This document shows positions 57,375 through 64,000 of a stretch of 64,000 bases of DNA, piece by piece; positions within the stretch are counted from its first letter, which is position 1; the number at the start of each line of letters is the position of its first letter. Both the position numbers and the translations under genes were made by a program. The notes beneath the pieces are model-generated. The model had not been told where the DNA came from. It worked only from the letters and a program-made list of their open reading frames with translations, and did no database searches. This DNA is from Oligella urethralis DSM 7531 (lineage in GTDB: Bacteria > Pseudomonadota > Gammaproteobacteria > Burkholderiales > Burkholderiaceae_B), in NCBI RefSeq assembly GCF_000372065.1, contig NZ_AQVB01000001.1, positions 133,375 through 197,374 on the forward strand, written 5' to 3'.

Positions 57375-57405
57375 AAAAAAACCCGGTTACTCGAGGTACC
57401 GGGTT
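57375..57405 (-). terminator. Attenuator terminator in the trp leader
   Basis: On the minus strand the AACCCGGTAC arm (57396-57405) pairs with GTAACCGGGTT (57380-57390), with one bulge and loop CTCGA, followed by seven T (57375-57381). It lies 57 bases upstream of the trpE start and 77 after the leader-peptide stop. The upstream arm AACCCGG is complementary to a CCGGGTT segment in the leader-peptide coding region (57496-57502), which could form the antiterminator. Confidence 0.88.
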
Positions 57406-57482
57406 AATACATCAGTCTTTAAGTTTAGGATTAATTTCAGAGTTTTCAGAGCTACTATCTAGTGAAGACGCTAAATTAAGCC

Positions 57483-57575
57483 TTAAGACACCATAAACCC
57501 GGCGCGCAAAAGCCACCAACGCCAATAATAGGCGATGTTGTTAAGGGCGTAAGCGATAGGGTTTAATGGCATCAT
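57483..57575 (-). CDS. trpL: trp operon leader peptide
   Basis: Short reading frame of 30 codons, too small for standard gene finding. It begins with tandem ATG codons (57575 and 57572), and residues 16-23 read Y-Y-W-R-W-W-L-L, with Trp codons at 57522-57524, 57516-57518 and 57513-57515; stop TAA at 57483-57485. It precedes the attenuator hairpin and trpE, so it fits a classical tryptophan attenuation leader. Ribosome stalling at the Trp codons would favour the antiterminator. The ribosome site is weak by eye, a caution. Confidence 0.8.
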   Translation of the reverse strand: MMPLNPIAYALNNIAYYWRWWLLRAGFMVS

Positions 57576-57674
57576 TGTAAAAAAATCGTCAAATCCTAAT
57601 GGATGAATAGTAAAAATGGTAACACAGTTTTATGAAAAAGGTGTGACAATTTTCCTTTTTAGTTTAAGCGCGGC

Positions 57675-58385
57675 TTAATTAGCTTCGGATAATGCGTTTT
57701 GTCTTTCAATCCATTGTGCTACGGCCACTAGATCATTGACGACTGCACCATGCACCGGCGGCGTGATGGCTTGACCCTCATTGTAGCCATAGGGCAGCAT
57801 CAGGCAGGGGATGGCGGCCGCCGCAGCGGCGGCAGAGTCATTCAGTGAATCACCTACAAAAACGGTATGATGTGAATCGCTCTGTAGCTGTTCCATGGCA
57901 TATAACAGGGGTTGCGGATGGGGCTTTTTGTGCTCGCAGGTGTCACCGCCTACTAGCACATCAAAGTAAGGCAGAATGCCTTTTTTCTCCACCAGTGGGG
58001 TAGTAAACTCCATCGGCTTATTGGTGACAATGCCAAGGCTTAAGCCCATGGCTTTGAGCCGATCTAAGCCCTCACGCACCTGGGGATAAAGCACACTGCG
58101 ATCGCCATTGCTTGCATGATAATGACGCTTGAAAATGGCCTTGGCTTGCTGAAAAAGCGCTGGATCCGCACTGGTAGCCTCAATATCATCGGCTAAAAAG
58201 CGGATGATCAGACGCTCTAGGCCTTTGCCCACAAAGGTGCTAAGCCTTTCCTCGGAGAGCATGGGGCGTCCTAATTCGCTTAAACTTTGATTGGAACAAT
58301 AGGCCAAATCCGGCATGCTATCAACCAAGGTACCGTCGAGGTCAAATAAGACGGTGGTGATGGTGGCGTGGGTTGTGCGTTTCAT
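57675..58385 (-). CDS. gph: Phosphoglycolate phosphatase (HAD family)
   Basis: A 236-residue HAD phosphatase that removes phosphate from 2-phosphoglycolate, a product of DNA repair. Motif I F-D-L-D-G-T-L-V-D has the nucleophile Asp, motif II is I-V-T-N-K, and motif III/IV is F-V-G-D-S-L-N-D. It follows rpe with a 3-base gap and precedes the trp leader, the usual rpe-gph-trp order in betaproteobacteria. Confidence 0.93.
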   Translation of the reverse strand: MKRTTHATITTVLFDLDGTLVDSMPDLAYCSNQSLSELGRPMLSEERLSTFVGKGLERLIIRFLADDIEATSADPALFQQAKAIFKRHYHASNGDRSVLYPQVREGLDRLKAMGLSLGIVTNKPMEFTTPLVEKKGILPYFDVLVGGDTCEHKKPHPQPLLYAMEQLQSDSHHTVFVGDSLNDSAAAAAAAIPCLMLPYGYNEGQAITPPVHGAVVNDLVAVAQWIERQNALSEAN

Positions 58386-58388
58386 CAG

Positions 58389-59111
58389 TTAAGTTTTAAT
58401 TAATTTACCATCGGCTAGGGCAATTTGCTCACGCATTTGTTCAATCACGGTTTGATAATTATCAGCACCGAAAATAGCTGAGCCGGCCACAAAGGTATCG
58501 GCGCCTGCCGCCCGCACCTCAGCAATATTGTTCACCTTAATGCCACCATCAACCTCAAGACGAATGGCTTGACCGCCTGCCGCTGTCCAGGCATCAATGC
58601 GATGACGTAGCTGGGTGATTTTGTCGAGGGTGGAAGGAATGAACTGTTGACCACCAAAACCGGGGTTGACCGACATCAGTAACACCATATCCAGCTTATC
58701 CATAACATAATCCAAAACGCTCAAACTGGTGGCTGGGTTGAGTACAAGACCGGCTTGACAACCATGCTCACGAATCAGATTTAAGCTGCGATCCACATGT
58801 TTTGAAGCTTCCGGATGGAAGGTGATCATATTGGCTCCCGCCTTGGCAAATAGCGGGATTAGGCTATCAACCGGCTCTACCATGAGGTGCACATCAATCA
58901 CCGCATCGGTATAAGGACGAATGGCTTCACAGACTAAAGGGCCGATGGTGAGATTGGGAACGTAGTGATTATCCATCACGTCGAAGTGGATCCAGTCGGC
59001 GCCATCAGCAATCACTTGCTTTACCTCATCCCCCAAACGGGCAAAGTCGGCAGATAGGATGCTGGGGGCGATAATCGCAGGAAGTAAGCTCATGGTAGAT
59101 ACGTTGTTCAT
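58389..59111 (-). CDS. rpe: Ribulose-phosphate 3-epimerase
   Basis: Pentose phosphate TIM-barrel enzyme, 240 residues from ATG 59111; another ATG at 59093 is equally possible. Motifs are [21 protein letters not shown] (metal), V-H-L-M-V and V-N-P-G-F-G-G-Q. The longer frame from 59207 would overlap prpF by 85 bases and adds residues with no family match, so I rejected it. Ribosome sites are weak at both ATGs. Confidence 0.92.
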   Translation of the reverse strand: MNNVSTMSLLPAIIAPSILSADFARLGDEVKQVIADGADWIHFDVMDNHYVPNLTIGPLVCEAIRPYTDAVIDVHLMVEPVDSLIPLFAKAGANMITFHPEASKHVDRSLNLIREHGCQAGLVLNPATSLSVLDYVMDKLDMVLLMSVNPGFGGQQFIPSTLDKITQLRHRIDAWTAAGGQAIRLEVDGGIKVNNIAEVRAAGADTFVAGSAIFGADNYQTVIEQMREQIALADGKLIKT

Positions 59112-59122
59112 TAGATTAGAAA

Positions 59123-60313
59123 TTAAAAGCAGTCGCCGGGCACATGCACCCAACCGCTCATGATAATACGGGCACTGCGGCTCATAATGGCCTTTTTCAC
59201 TTGCCATTGACCATTTTCTTGAACCGCTTCAGCGCCTACCCGTAAGGTGCCTGAGGGATGCCCGAAGACCACGCCTGCGCTAGTGGCACCGCCTGCCGCC
59301 TGATTAACCAAGGTGCCGGGCACCGCACTAGCCGCCGCAATGGCGACTGCTGCCGTACCCATCATCGCATGATGGAGCTGCCCCATGGATAAAGCACGCA
59401 CATGTAAATCAATGGCATCGGCTGCAATGGCTTTGCCACTGGAGGTAGTGTAGTCCTGTGCTGGTGCTACAAAAGCGATTTTGGGGGTGTGCTGACGGTC
59501 TTTAGCCTCTTGCACGTCATTGATTAGGCCCATGGCCTTGGCACCGTATGCGCGGATCGTCTCAAAGCGAAGTAGGGCCTCGGGATCACTGTTAATATCG
59601 CTCTGCAACTCAGTGCCTTGGTAGCCTAACTCCTCTGCTTTTAAGAAAATGGTCGGAATCCCTGCGCTAATCATGGTCGCAGAAAATGTCCCAATGCCTG
59701 GCACTTCCAATTGATCCACTAGATTGCCGGTAGGGAACATTGAAGCACCCGCTTCACCGTCATCATCCGAGGGATCGATAAACTCAATAATAATTTCAGC
59801 GGCAGGAAAGGTCACGCCGTCTAACTCAAAATCACCCGTTTCCTGTACCTGACCGTTAGTGATAGGGACATGGGCAATAATGGTTTTTTGAATGTTGCGC
59901 TGCCAGATCTTAATTGTGCAGATACCGTTGTCAGGGATTTTTGCTGGATCAATTAAACCGGCCTGAATGGCAAAGGGTCCAACCGCCGAGGTTAAGTTAC
60001 CGCAGTTGCCGCTCCAATCAACGAAATCATTGCTAATGGCTACCTGACCAAATAAATAATCCACATCGTGCTCAGGCTGCGTGCTTTTGCTGACAATGAC
60101 GGTTTTGGAGGTGGAGGAAGTGGCGCCACCCATACCGTCAATTTGCTTGCCGTAGGGATCGGGACTACCAATCACTCGCTTTAAAATCGCATCACGCGCT
60201 GCACCTGGTTGTTGTGCCGCTGGCGGTAAATCATTTAGGCTAAAAAATGCCCCCTTACTGGTGCCGCCACGCATGTAGGTGGCAGGGATTTTAATTTGTG
60301 CGACCTGGCTCAT
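59123..60313 (-). CDS. prpF: PrpF family 2-methylaconitate isomerase-like protein
   Basis: A 396-residue diaminopimelate-epimerase-fold protein. The start [16 protein letters not shown] and later [12 protein letters not shown] and W-S-G-N-C-G-N-L-T segments (with the conserved Cys) are diagnostic of PrpF, which isomerises 2-methylaconitate in the methylcitrate pathway using AcnD-type dehydratase. No prpB, prpC or acnD gene is in the window, so the substrate is uncertain. Rpe starts 11 bases after its stop. Confidence 0.88.
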   Translation of the reverse strand: MSQVAQIKIPATYMRGGTSKGAFFSLNDLPPAAQQPGAARDAILKRVIGSPDPYGKQIDGMGGATSSTSKTVIVSKSTQPEHDVDYLFGQVAISNDFVDWSGNCGNLTSAVGPFAIQAGLIDPAKIPDNGICTIKIWQRNIQKTIIAHVPITNGQVQETGDFELDGVTFPAAEIIIEFIDPSDDDGEAGASMFPTGNLVDQLEVPGIGTFSATMISAGIPTIFLKAEELGYQGTELQSDINSDPEALLRFETIRAYGAKAMGLINDVQEAKDRQHTPKIAFVAPAQDYTTSSGKAIAADAIDLHVRALSMGQLHHAMMGTAAVAIAAASAVPGTLVNQAAGGATSAGVVFGHPSGTLRVGAEAVQENGQWQVKKAIMSRSARIIMSGWVHVPGDCF

Positions 60314-60367
60314 GTATGATCTCCAAAATATTATAGTTTATGACTTTCGATTATAACGCTTATTGAT

Positions 60368-60406
60368 AAAAAAATGCCGGGCGCTGCTAAAAAGCATTCC
60401 CGGCAT
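60368..60406 (-). terminator. Terminator of rhlE
   Basis: On the minus strand ATGCCGGG pairs with CCCGGCAT around a loop with a small inner TGCT/AGCA helix, followed by seven T (60368-60374 as A on the plus strand). Confidence 0.9.
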
Positions 60407-60450
60407 GGAGTAGAGCGTGGGCGGTGCGACGTTACCGCTGCGTAGGCTTA

Positions 60451-61944
60451 CTAGTAAGCCATGCGATCGAGAACAGCGCGGTTTACTCTTTCAATCAGTG
60501 CTTTACTGTTTTTGCGTAGCTTGCGACTTGGGCGTACGCCATCCATTGCTAGCGTTCGCTCGGCACCCTCGCGACGATCGTTGTGCTTGCGTGCTTTGGC
60601 TGTGCTCTGCGAGGCCGCTTTGGGGCGACGCGCTGGCTGCGCTACCTTAGCCGAAGCGGCGTTGTTTGTGCGCTCAAAGTCTTTGTCTAAACCGTCAAAA
60701 TCGCTTGCTTTTTCACGGCGTGGCGCAGTGCGACGCTTGGCGTTACTGGCTTTAGCACTATCTCGGCGAGCTTTGGAAGCATTGCTTTTAGGCTTGGTGC
60801 TTTGACGAATAGGCTCTAAGCCATCAATGGTTTCCACCTCAAAGGGTTGACCAGTAAAGCGCTCAATTTTTTTAATTTTAATGCCCTCAGCAAAAGTAGC
60901 AAAACTATAGGCGCGACCATCCCGTCCGGCGCGACCCGTGCGACCAATACGATGTACATAATCCTCAGGTTGCAGCGGTAAATCAAAGTTAATGGCGTGG
61001 CTAATACCTTGCACATCAATACCGCGTGCGGCCACATCAGTGGCTACCAGCACATGTAGTTTGCCATTTTGTAATTGAGTAATGGTGCGATTACGTTGGC
61101 GTTGATTCATATCGCCATGTAAAGCGGCGGCTTTGTAATCATTGTCTTTGAGACGCTGGGCCAGATCCTCGGCACTGCGTTTGGTCGCCGTAAAGACAAT
61201 GGCTTGGTAAACCGGCTCATTATCTAAAATATGCCTTAAGAGGCGGAACTTATGTCCGGCATTATCCGCATAGAGTAGGGTCTGCTCAATATTTTCGTGC
61301 TTTTGCGTTTGGTTGGCGACATTAATGCGGACCGAGTCCTTTAACATACTCGCTGCTAATTCCGCTAAAGTGCGTTCAAAGGTGGCGGAGAACATTAAGG
61401 TCTGACGAGACTCGGGGGTATGCTTCACAATGGCTTTCATGTCCTCCAAGAAGCCCATATCTAACATACGATCCGCCTCATCCAATACCAAGGTCTCAAT
61501 TTGTTTGAGGTCGACACGAGCGGCGTTGAGGTGATCAATTAACCGTCCCGGTGTGGCCACTAAGACATCAACTCGGCGGCTTAAGGCGTTAATTTGTGGG
61601 CCGTAAGGCATACCACCAACCACCGTCGCAACTCGTAAACCACGCATCCCGACACTGTATTGCTTGGTCGCAGCGGCTACTTGCAGCGCCAATTCACGAG
61701 TCGGTGTGAGTACCAGTAAGCGCACGCTGTGCTGCTTAGTGGCAGGCGTAGTGGCGATACGGTGTAAGGCGGGGAGCACGAAAGCAGCTGTTTTACCACT
61801 ACCGGTTTGGGCGCTGACGATTAAATCCTTACCCTGAAGGGCAGCGGGAATGGCGGTGGATTGCACCTCGGTGGGTTCAACAAAGCCAGCTTTTTTTAAG
61901 GCAGATAGCAATACCGGTGCTAAGCCTAATGATTCAAAAGACAT
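60451..61944 (-). CDS. rhlE: DEAD-box RNA helicase RhlE-like
   Basis: A 497-residue RNA helicase. Q motif F-V-E-P-T-E-V-Q, motif I A-Q-T-G-S-G-K-T, motif II V-L-D-E-A-D (DEAD), motif III S-A-T and motif VI H-R-I-G-R-T-G-R-A-G-R are present. The C-terminal tail from about residue 375 is basic, low in complexity and rich in Lys, Arg, Ala and Ser, as in RNA-binding tails of RhlE. AAGGAAA precedes the ATG. A near-consensus promoter lies about 230 bases upstream, giving a long leader that suggests post-transcriptional control, for instance at low temperature. That is inferred from known DEAD-box genes. Confidence 0.92.
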   Translation of the reverse strand: MSFESLGLAPVLLSALKKAGFVEPTEVQSTAIPAALQGKDLIVSAQTGSGKTAAFVLPALHRIATTPATKQHSVRLLVLTPTRELALQVAAATKQYSVGMRGLRVATVVGGMPYGPQINALSRRVDVLVATPGRLIDHLNAARVDLKQIETLVLDEADRMLDMGFLEDMKAIVKHTPESRQTLMFSATFERTLAELAASMLKDSVRINVANQTQKHENIEQTLLYADNAGHKFRLLRHILDNEPVYQAIVFTATKRSAEDLAQRLKDNDYKAAALHGDMNQRQRNRTITQLQNGKLHVLVATDVAARGIDVQGISHAINFDLPLQPEDYVHRIGRTGRAGRDGRAYSFATFAEGIKIKKIERFTGQPFEVETIDGLEPIRQSTKPKSNASKARRDSAKASNAKRRTAPRREKASDFDGLDKDFERTNNAASAKVAQPARRPKAASQSTAKARKHNDRREGAERTLAMDGVRPSRKLRKNSKALIERVNRAVLDRMAY

Positions 61945-62500
61945 AGTAATTTCCTTATTAATCTCGTGTCGGTTTATATCGTGCCGACCGGATCAACGCA
62001 TGGTGAAACTACGTCAGGGGTTGGAGCGATAATATACAAAAACGAACTGTTTAAATATAAACCAATCGCTTGCGATGAAGTATCGTTTAAAAGCGCTGGT
62101 TGTGATTTGAGTGAGTCGTGTGGCGGCTGTGATAGCCAATGGATGGATGCCGTGACTTATTCAGATAAGCAATTCATTATAAAGGGTTTCCCCTAGCTGT
62201 CAAGTATTAATCTTTGAACGAGGCAAATGCTTGAGTGCTAAGCTGTGCTTGTTGTTTTTTGATGCCTTGGCGTGGTCTTTGGCTTGTGTTTTGGACGGTG
62301 CTGGTTGAGGTCGTAAAACGTGCGTTGCTAGTTAATATCGGATTGATTTTGAGCTAGCTATGCGACTAAATTTTTGCTGGATTTATACGTAGTTTTGACT
62401 AGGTATTCAAGGGTATGTTATTGGCGCCAATTATTCATTAGTCTAATGCAATATCGATCTAATTTATGGTGAGTATAGAGAGAAAATCGCGAGGTTTTTT
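61945..62500. other. Intergenic region between rhlE and the Fis-type regulator
   Basis: 556 bases with no supported coding gene. It contains the rhlE promoter (62176-62203, minus) and about 225 bases of rhlE leader (61945 to about 62169), including a GTCGG/CCGAC hairpin near 61966-61986. On the plus strand a 76-codon frame (61966-62196) has no recognisable domain and overlaps the leader; I do not call it. The rest (62204-62500) is upstream sequence of the regulator, with no clear feature besides a GAGG ribosome site near 62491. Confidence 0.6.
62176..62203 (-). promoter_or_regulatory. Near-consensus sigma-70 promoter of rhlE
   Basis: On the minus strand TTGACA (62198-62203) and TATAAT (62176-62181) are both perfect hexamers separated by 16 bases. 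Transcription would start near 62169, about 225 bases before the rhlE ATG. Confidence 0.75.
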
Positions 62501-63352
62501 ATGAAGCAGACATTGGATTGCGCTATCTTGCATTTTGATCAGGTGGCTGGGCGTGGGGTGTCAGGACAAGCGGCGTTGGCAGATGGTTCCGATAGGTTTA
62601 AGCAAGTTGTGATTAAGCATAAGCGCTTGCGAGTTCACGATGTCGCTTTATCCGAGTTAGTGCCAGCGACCGACGAGCTTCAGTTTCGCGAGGAGGATCG
62701 GCAGTTTTTATTGATGCAGTTGATGCGCTATGATGTGGTGATCCTGTTATTAAATACCGAGAGTTTAAGCTTGGCGCGGCGCTTTTTGTTTTTTATGCAT
62801 AGTGCCGAGGAGTTTCATCCAAATCTATGCCCAGTCTTTGCCTTAGTCTCTGGGGTGCAACCAGTCGCAATGATTGATTTGTTGCGTTTGGGCTTAAGTG
62901 ATTTTATGCGTTACCCCATCAATCAGGAGGAGTTGCGAGTGCGGCTGTTAGCGGCAGCCAATAAGCCAAGTTTGCGTCGCTCGCATGATTACACTGTGAC
63001 GCGGGCTGCGACTCATGATGGCATCGTGAGTTTAAGTGCGCCGAGTCACCCATCGTATCAGGAGCCGAAGCGCGCATTTTTTGAGGCGCTGTTACGGAGT
63101 GCTGAGCAGCATACGGGTCATTATGCCTTTGCTTTCAGTGACCAGCATGTTAGCTATTACAATGAGGGTTTTAAGGAGGCTAAACAAAACGTGGTCGACC
63201 GCTTTGAGCATGGCTATTTGAGCTATATGTTACGCTCGACCAAGGGTAATATCGCACAAGCCGCCACGCTGGCTAAGAAAAATCGCCGTTCTTTTTGGGA
63301 GTTGATGCGCAAGCACAAGATAGATGCTGAGCAGTTCCGTCCGGATGTTTAG
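62501..63352 (+). CDS. Fis-type HTH protein with a degenerate receiver-like domain
   Basis: A 283-residue protein I do not recognise as a named gene. Residues 75-152 resemble the second half of a response-regulator receiver domain: beta-strand Y-D-V-V-I-L-L-L-N ends in N85 where a phospho-acceptor Asp would be, and G-L-S-D-F-M-R-Y-P-I-N-Q-E-E-L matches the D-Y-L-x-K-P-F region, but without the conserved Lys. Residues 224-280 form a Fis/NtrC-type HTH (L-S-Y-M-L-R-S-T-K-G-N-I-A-Q-A-A). No AAA+ sigma-54 domain is present. Probably a phosphorylation-independent DNA-binding regulator. Monocistronic, upstream of hemE. Confidence 0.75.
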   Translation: MKQTLDCAILHFDQVAGRGVSGQAALADGSDRFKQVVIKHKRLRVHDVALSELVPATDELQFREEDRQFLLMQLMRYDVVILLLNTESLSLARRFLFFMHSAEEFHPNLCPVFALVSGVQPVAMIDLLRLGLSDFMRYPINQEELRVRLLAAANKPSLRRSHDYTVTRAATHDGIVSLSAPSHPSYQEPKRAFFEALLRSAEQHTGHYAFAFSDQHVSYYNEGFKEAKQNVVDRFEHGYLSYMLRSTKGNIAQAATLAKKNRRSFWELMRKHKIDAEQFRPDV

Positions 63353-63467
63353 GTGGATTCATTTGTTTAAAGAGGGGTAGTCGTTTATAATTTGTCATCA
63401 AAAATTAACGACGAGTGCGCAGGATTCCTATCTGCTATCCCTCTTTAACTGATTTTCCGGAGGTTTT

Positions 63468-64000
63468 ATGTTTCCCACCTTAAAAAATGATGTTTTCTTG
63501 CGTGCTTTAAAGCGTCAAGCCGTTCCTTATACACCCGTGTGGTTGATGCGCCAAGCAGGCCGTTATCTGCCAGAGTATCGTGAGTGCCGCGCCCAAGCGG
63601 GTTCATTTATGGGTTTAGCCTCTAATCCTGAGTATGCTTGTGAGGTGACCTTACAGCCGATCCGTCGCTTTGATTTGGATGCCTCAATTTTATTTGCCGA
63701 TATTTTATTAATCCCTGACGCCATGGGTTTAGATTTGAGCTTTGTGCAGGGTGAGGGGCCTAAGTTCGCTAATCCGGTGGATAGTGAGCAGCGTGTAGCT
63801 GAATTGCAGACACCCGATATGGAGAAGTTGCGCTACGTTTTTGATGCGGTCACTTTGATTCGTCAGGAGTTAGGCGGCAAGGTACCTTTAATCGGCTTTG
63901 CCGGTAGTCCGTGGACGGTTGCTTGCTACATGGTTGAGGGTGGTTCCACACGTGAATACCGCAAGATCAAAACCATGATGTATCAGCGCCCTGATTTGTT
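63468..64000 (+). CDS. hemE: Uroporphyrinogen decarboxylase, N-terminal part (runs off the window)
   Basis: First 177 codons of uroporphyrinogen III decarboxylase, which makes coproporphyrinogen III in heme synthesis. The start M-F-P-T-L-K-N-D and the substrate-binding [14 protein letters not shown] signature are clear, followed by [12 protein letters not shown] (the active-site Asp) and [15 protein letters not shown] (63457-63463) is a strong ribosome site for ATG 63468. The frame is open to the window edge. Confidence 0.95.
   Translation, partial: MFPTLKNDVFLRALKRQAVPYTPVWLMRQAGRYLPEYRECRAQAGSFMGLASNPEYACEVTLQPIRRFDLDASILFADILLIPDAMGLDLSFVQGEGPKFANPVDSEQRVAELQTPDMEKLRYVFDAVTLIRQELGGKVPLIGFAGSPWTVACYMVEGGSTREYRKIKTMMYQRPDL

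Noticed and set aside
59112-59207. Upstream ATG start for rpe adding 32 residues
   Set aside because: The added residues overlap prpF coding sequence and have no counterpart in the family.
60461-60805. 114-codon Arg/Ala/Leu-rich frame antisense to the rhlE tail
   Set aside because: Mirror of the basic low-complexity tail of RhlE, with no independent support.
61966-62196. 76-codon plus-strand frame with a Cys cluster near its end
   Set aside because: It lies inside the leader and promoter of rhlE on the other strand, has no recognisable domain and no ribosome site.
1-64000. tRNA, rRNA, CRISPR, insertion sequence, integrase or attachment site
   Set aside because: I looked for clover-leaf-like intergenic stretches, repeated spacers, transposase motifs and terminal inverted repeats and saw none; gaps between genes are short and ordinary.

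Overview
The window reads as an ordinary chromosomal stretch of a betaproteobacterium of the order Burkholderiales, most likely an Alcaligenaceae-type genus of moderate GC content (I estimate somewhat under 50 percent by eye). This is inferred from gene content and order: a system II cytochrome c maturation pair (ResB/CcsB) behind a c4-type cytochrome, cyaY divergent from lptM-lysA, uvrA/MFS/ssb, and rpe-gph-trpEGDC. I saw no insertion sequence, integrase, prophage, CRISPR array, tRNA or rRNA.

Layout. 1-3922: end of a c-type cytochrome gene, then resB and ccsB. 4018-12162: mostly minus-strand metabolic and wall genes (an AMACR-type CoA-transferase-family racemase, lysA, lptM, a FadB-type beta-oxidation enzyme, PBP1A), with cyaY on the plus strand. 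12335-15346: aroK-aroB-dgt, overlapping and probably cotranscribed. 15406-20380: uvrA, an MFS exporter, ssb. 20475-26268: cytosolic asparaginase, a two-gene cytochrome locus that looks like thiosulfate dehydrogenase (tsdBA), a class III aminotransferase and an AbrB-type membrane protein. 26547-38434: GntR regulator, then surface-polysaccharide genes (rmlD, O-antigen ligase, rmlB, rmlC, ugd, deacetylase, glycosyltransferase, pgi, galU) interrupted by ubiA and an isochorismatase-like hydrolase. 38464-40783: tesB and a CorC-type protein. 40854-50101: a Crp-type regulator divergent from a seven-gene cluster with an acyl-CoA synthetase, a complete LIV-type ABC importer and a PaaK-like protein. 50193-51785: def and dprA. 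51913-59111: on the minus strand, rpe-gph, then a trp leader with attenuator, trpE-trpG-trpD-trpC, a HIT protein and HMG-CoA lyase. 59123-61944: prpF and the DEAD-box helicase rhlE, which has a near-consensus promoter and a long leader. 62501-64000: a degenerate receiver/Fis-domain regulator and the start of hemE.

The best signals beyond routine annotation are: a readable trp attenuator (30-codon leader peptide with W-R-W-W, a 7-nt antiterminator match and a terminator hairpin); the tsdBA-like locus; a NodB-type deacetylase whose TFDDG motif reads TFHDG; the acyl-CoA synthetase/LIV/PaaK-like cluster, in which the PaaK-like protein has lost the canonical phosphate-binding loop; a tandem 10-bp repeat that could be the operator of the GntR regulator; and an orphan regulator with a receiver-like domain lacking the phospho-acceptor. 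No wholly new multi-gene defence or mobile system is evident; the window is dominated by conserved housekeeping genes.
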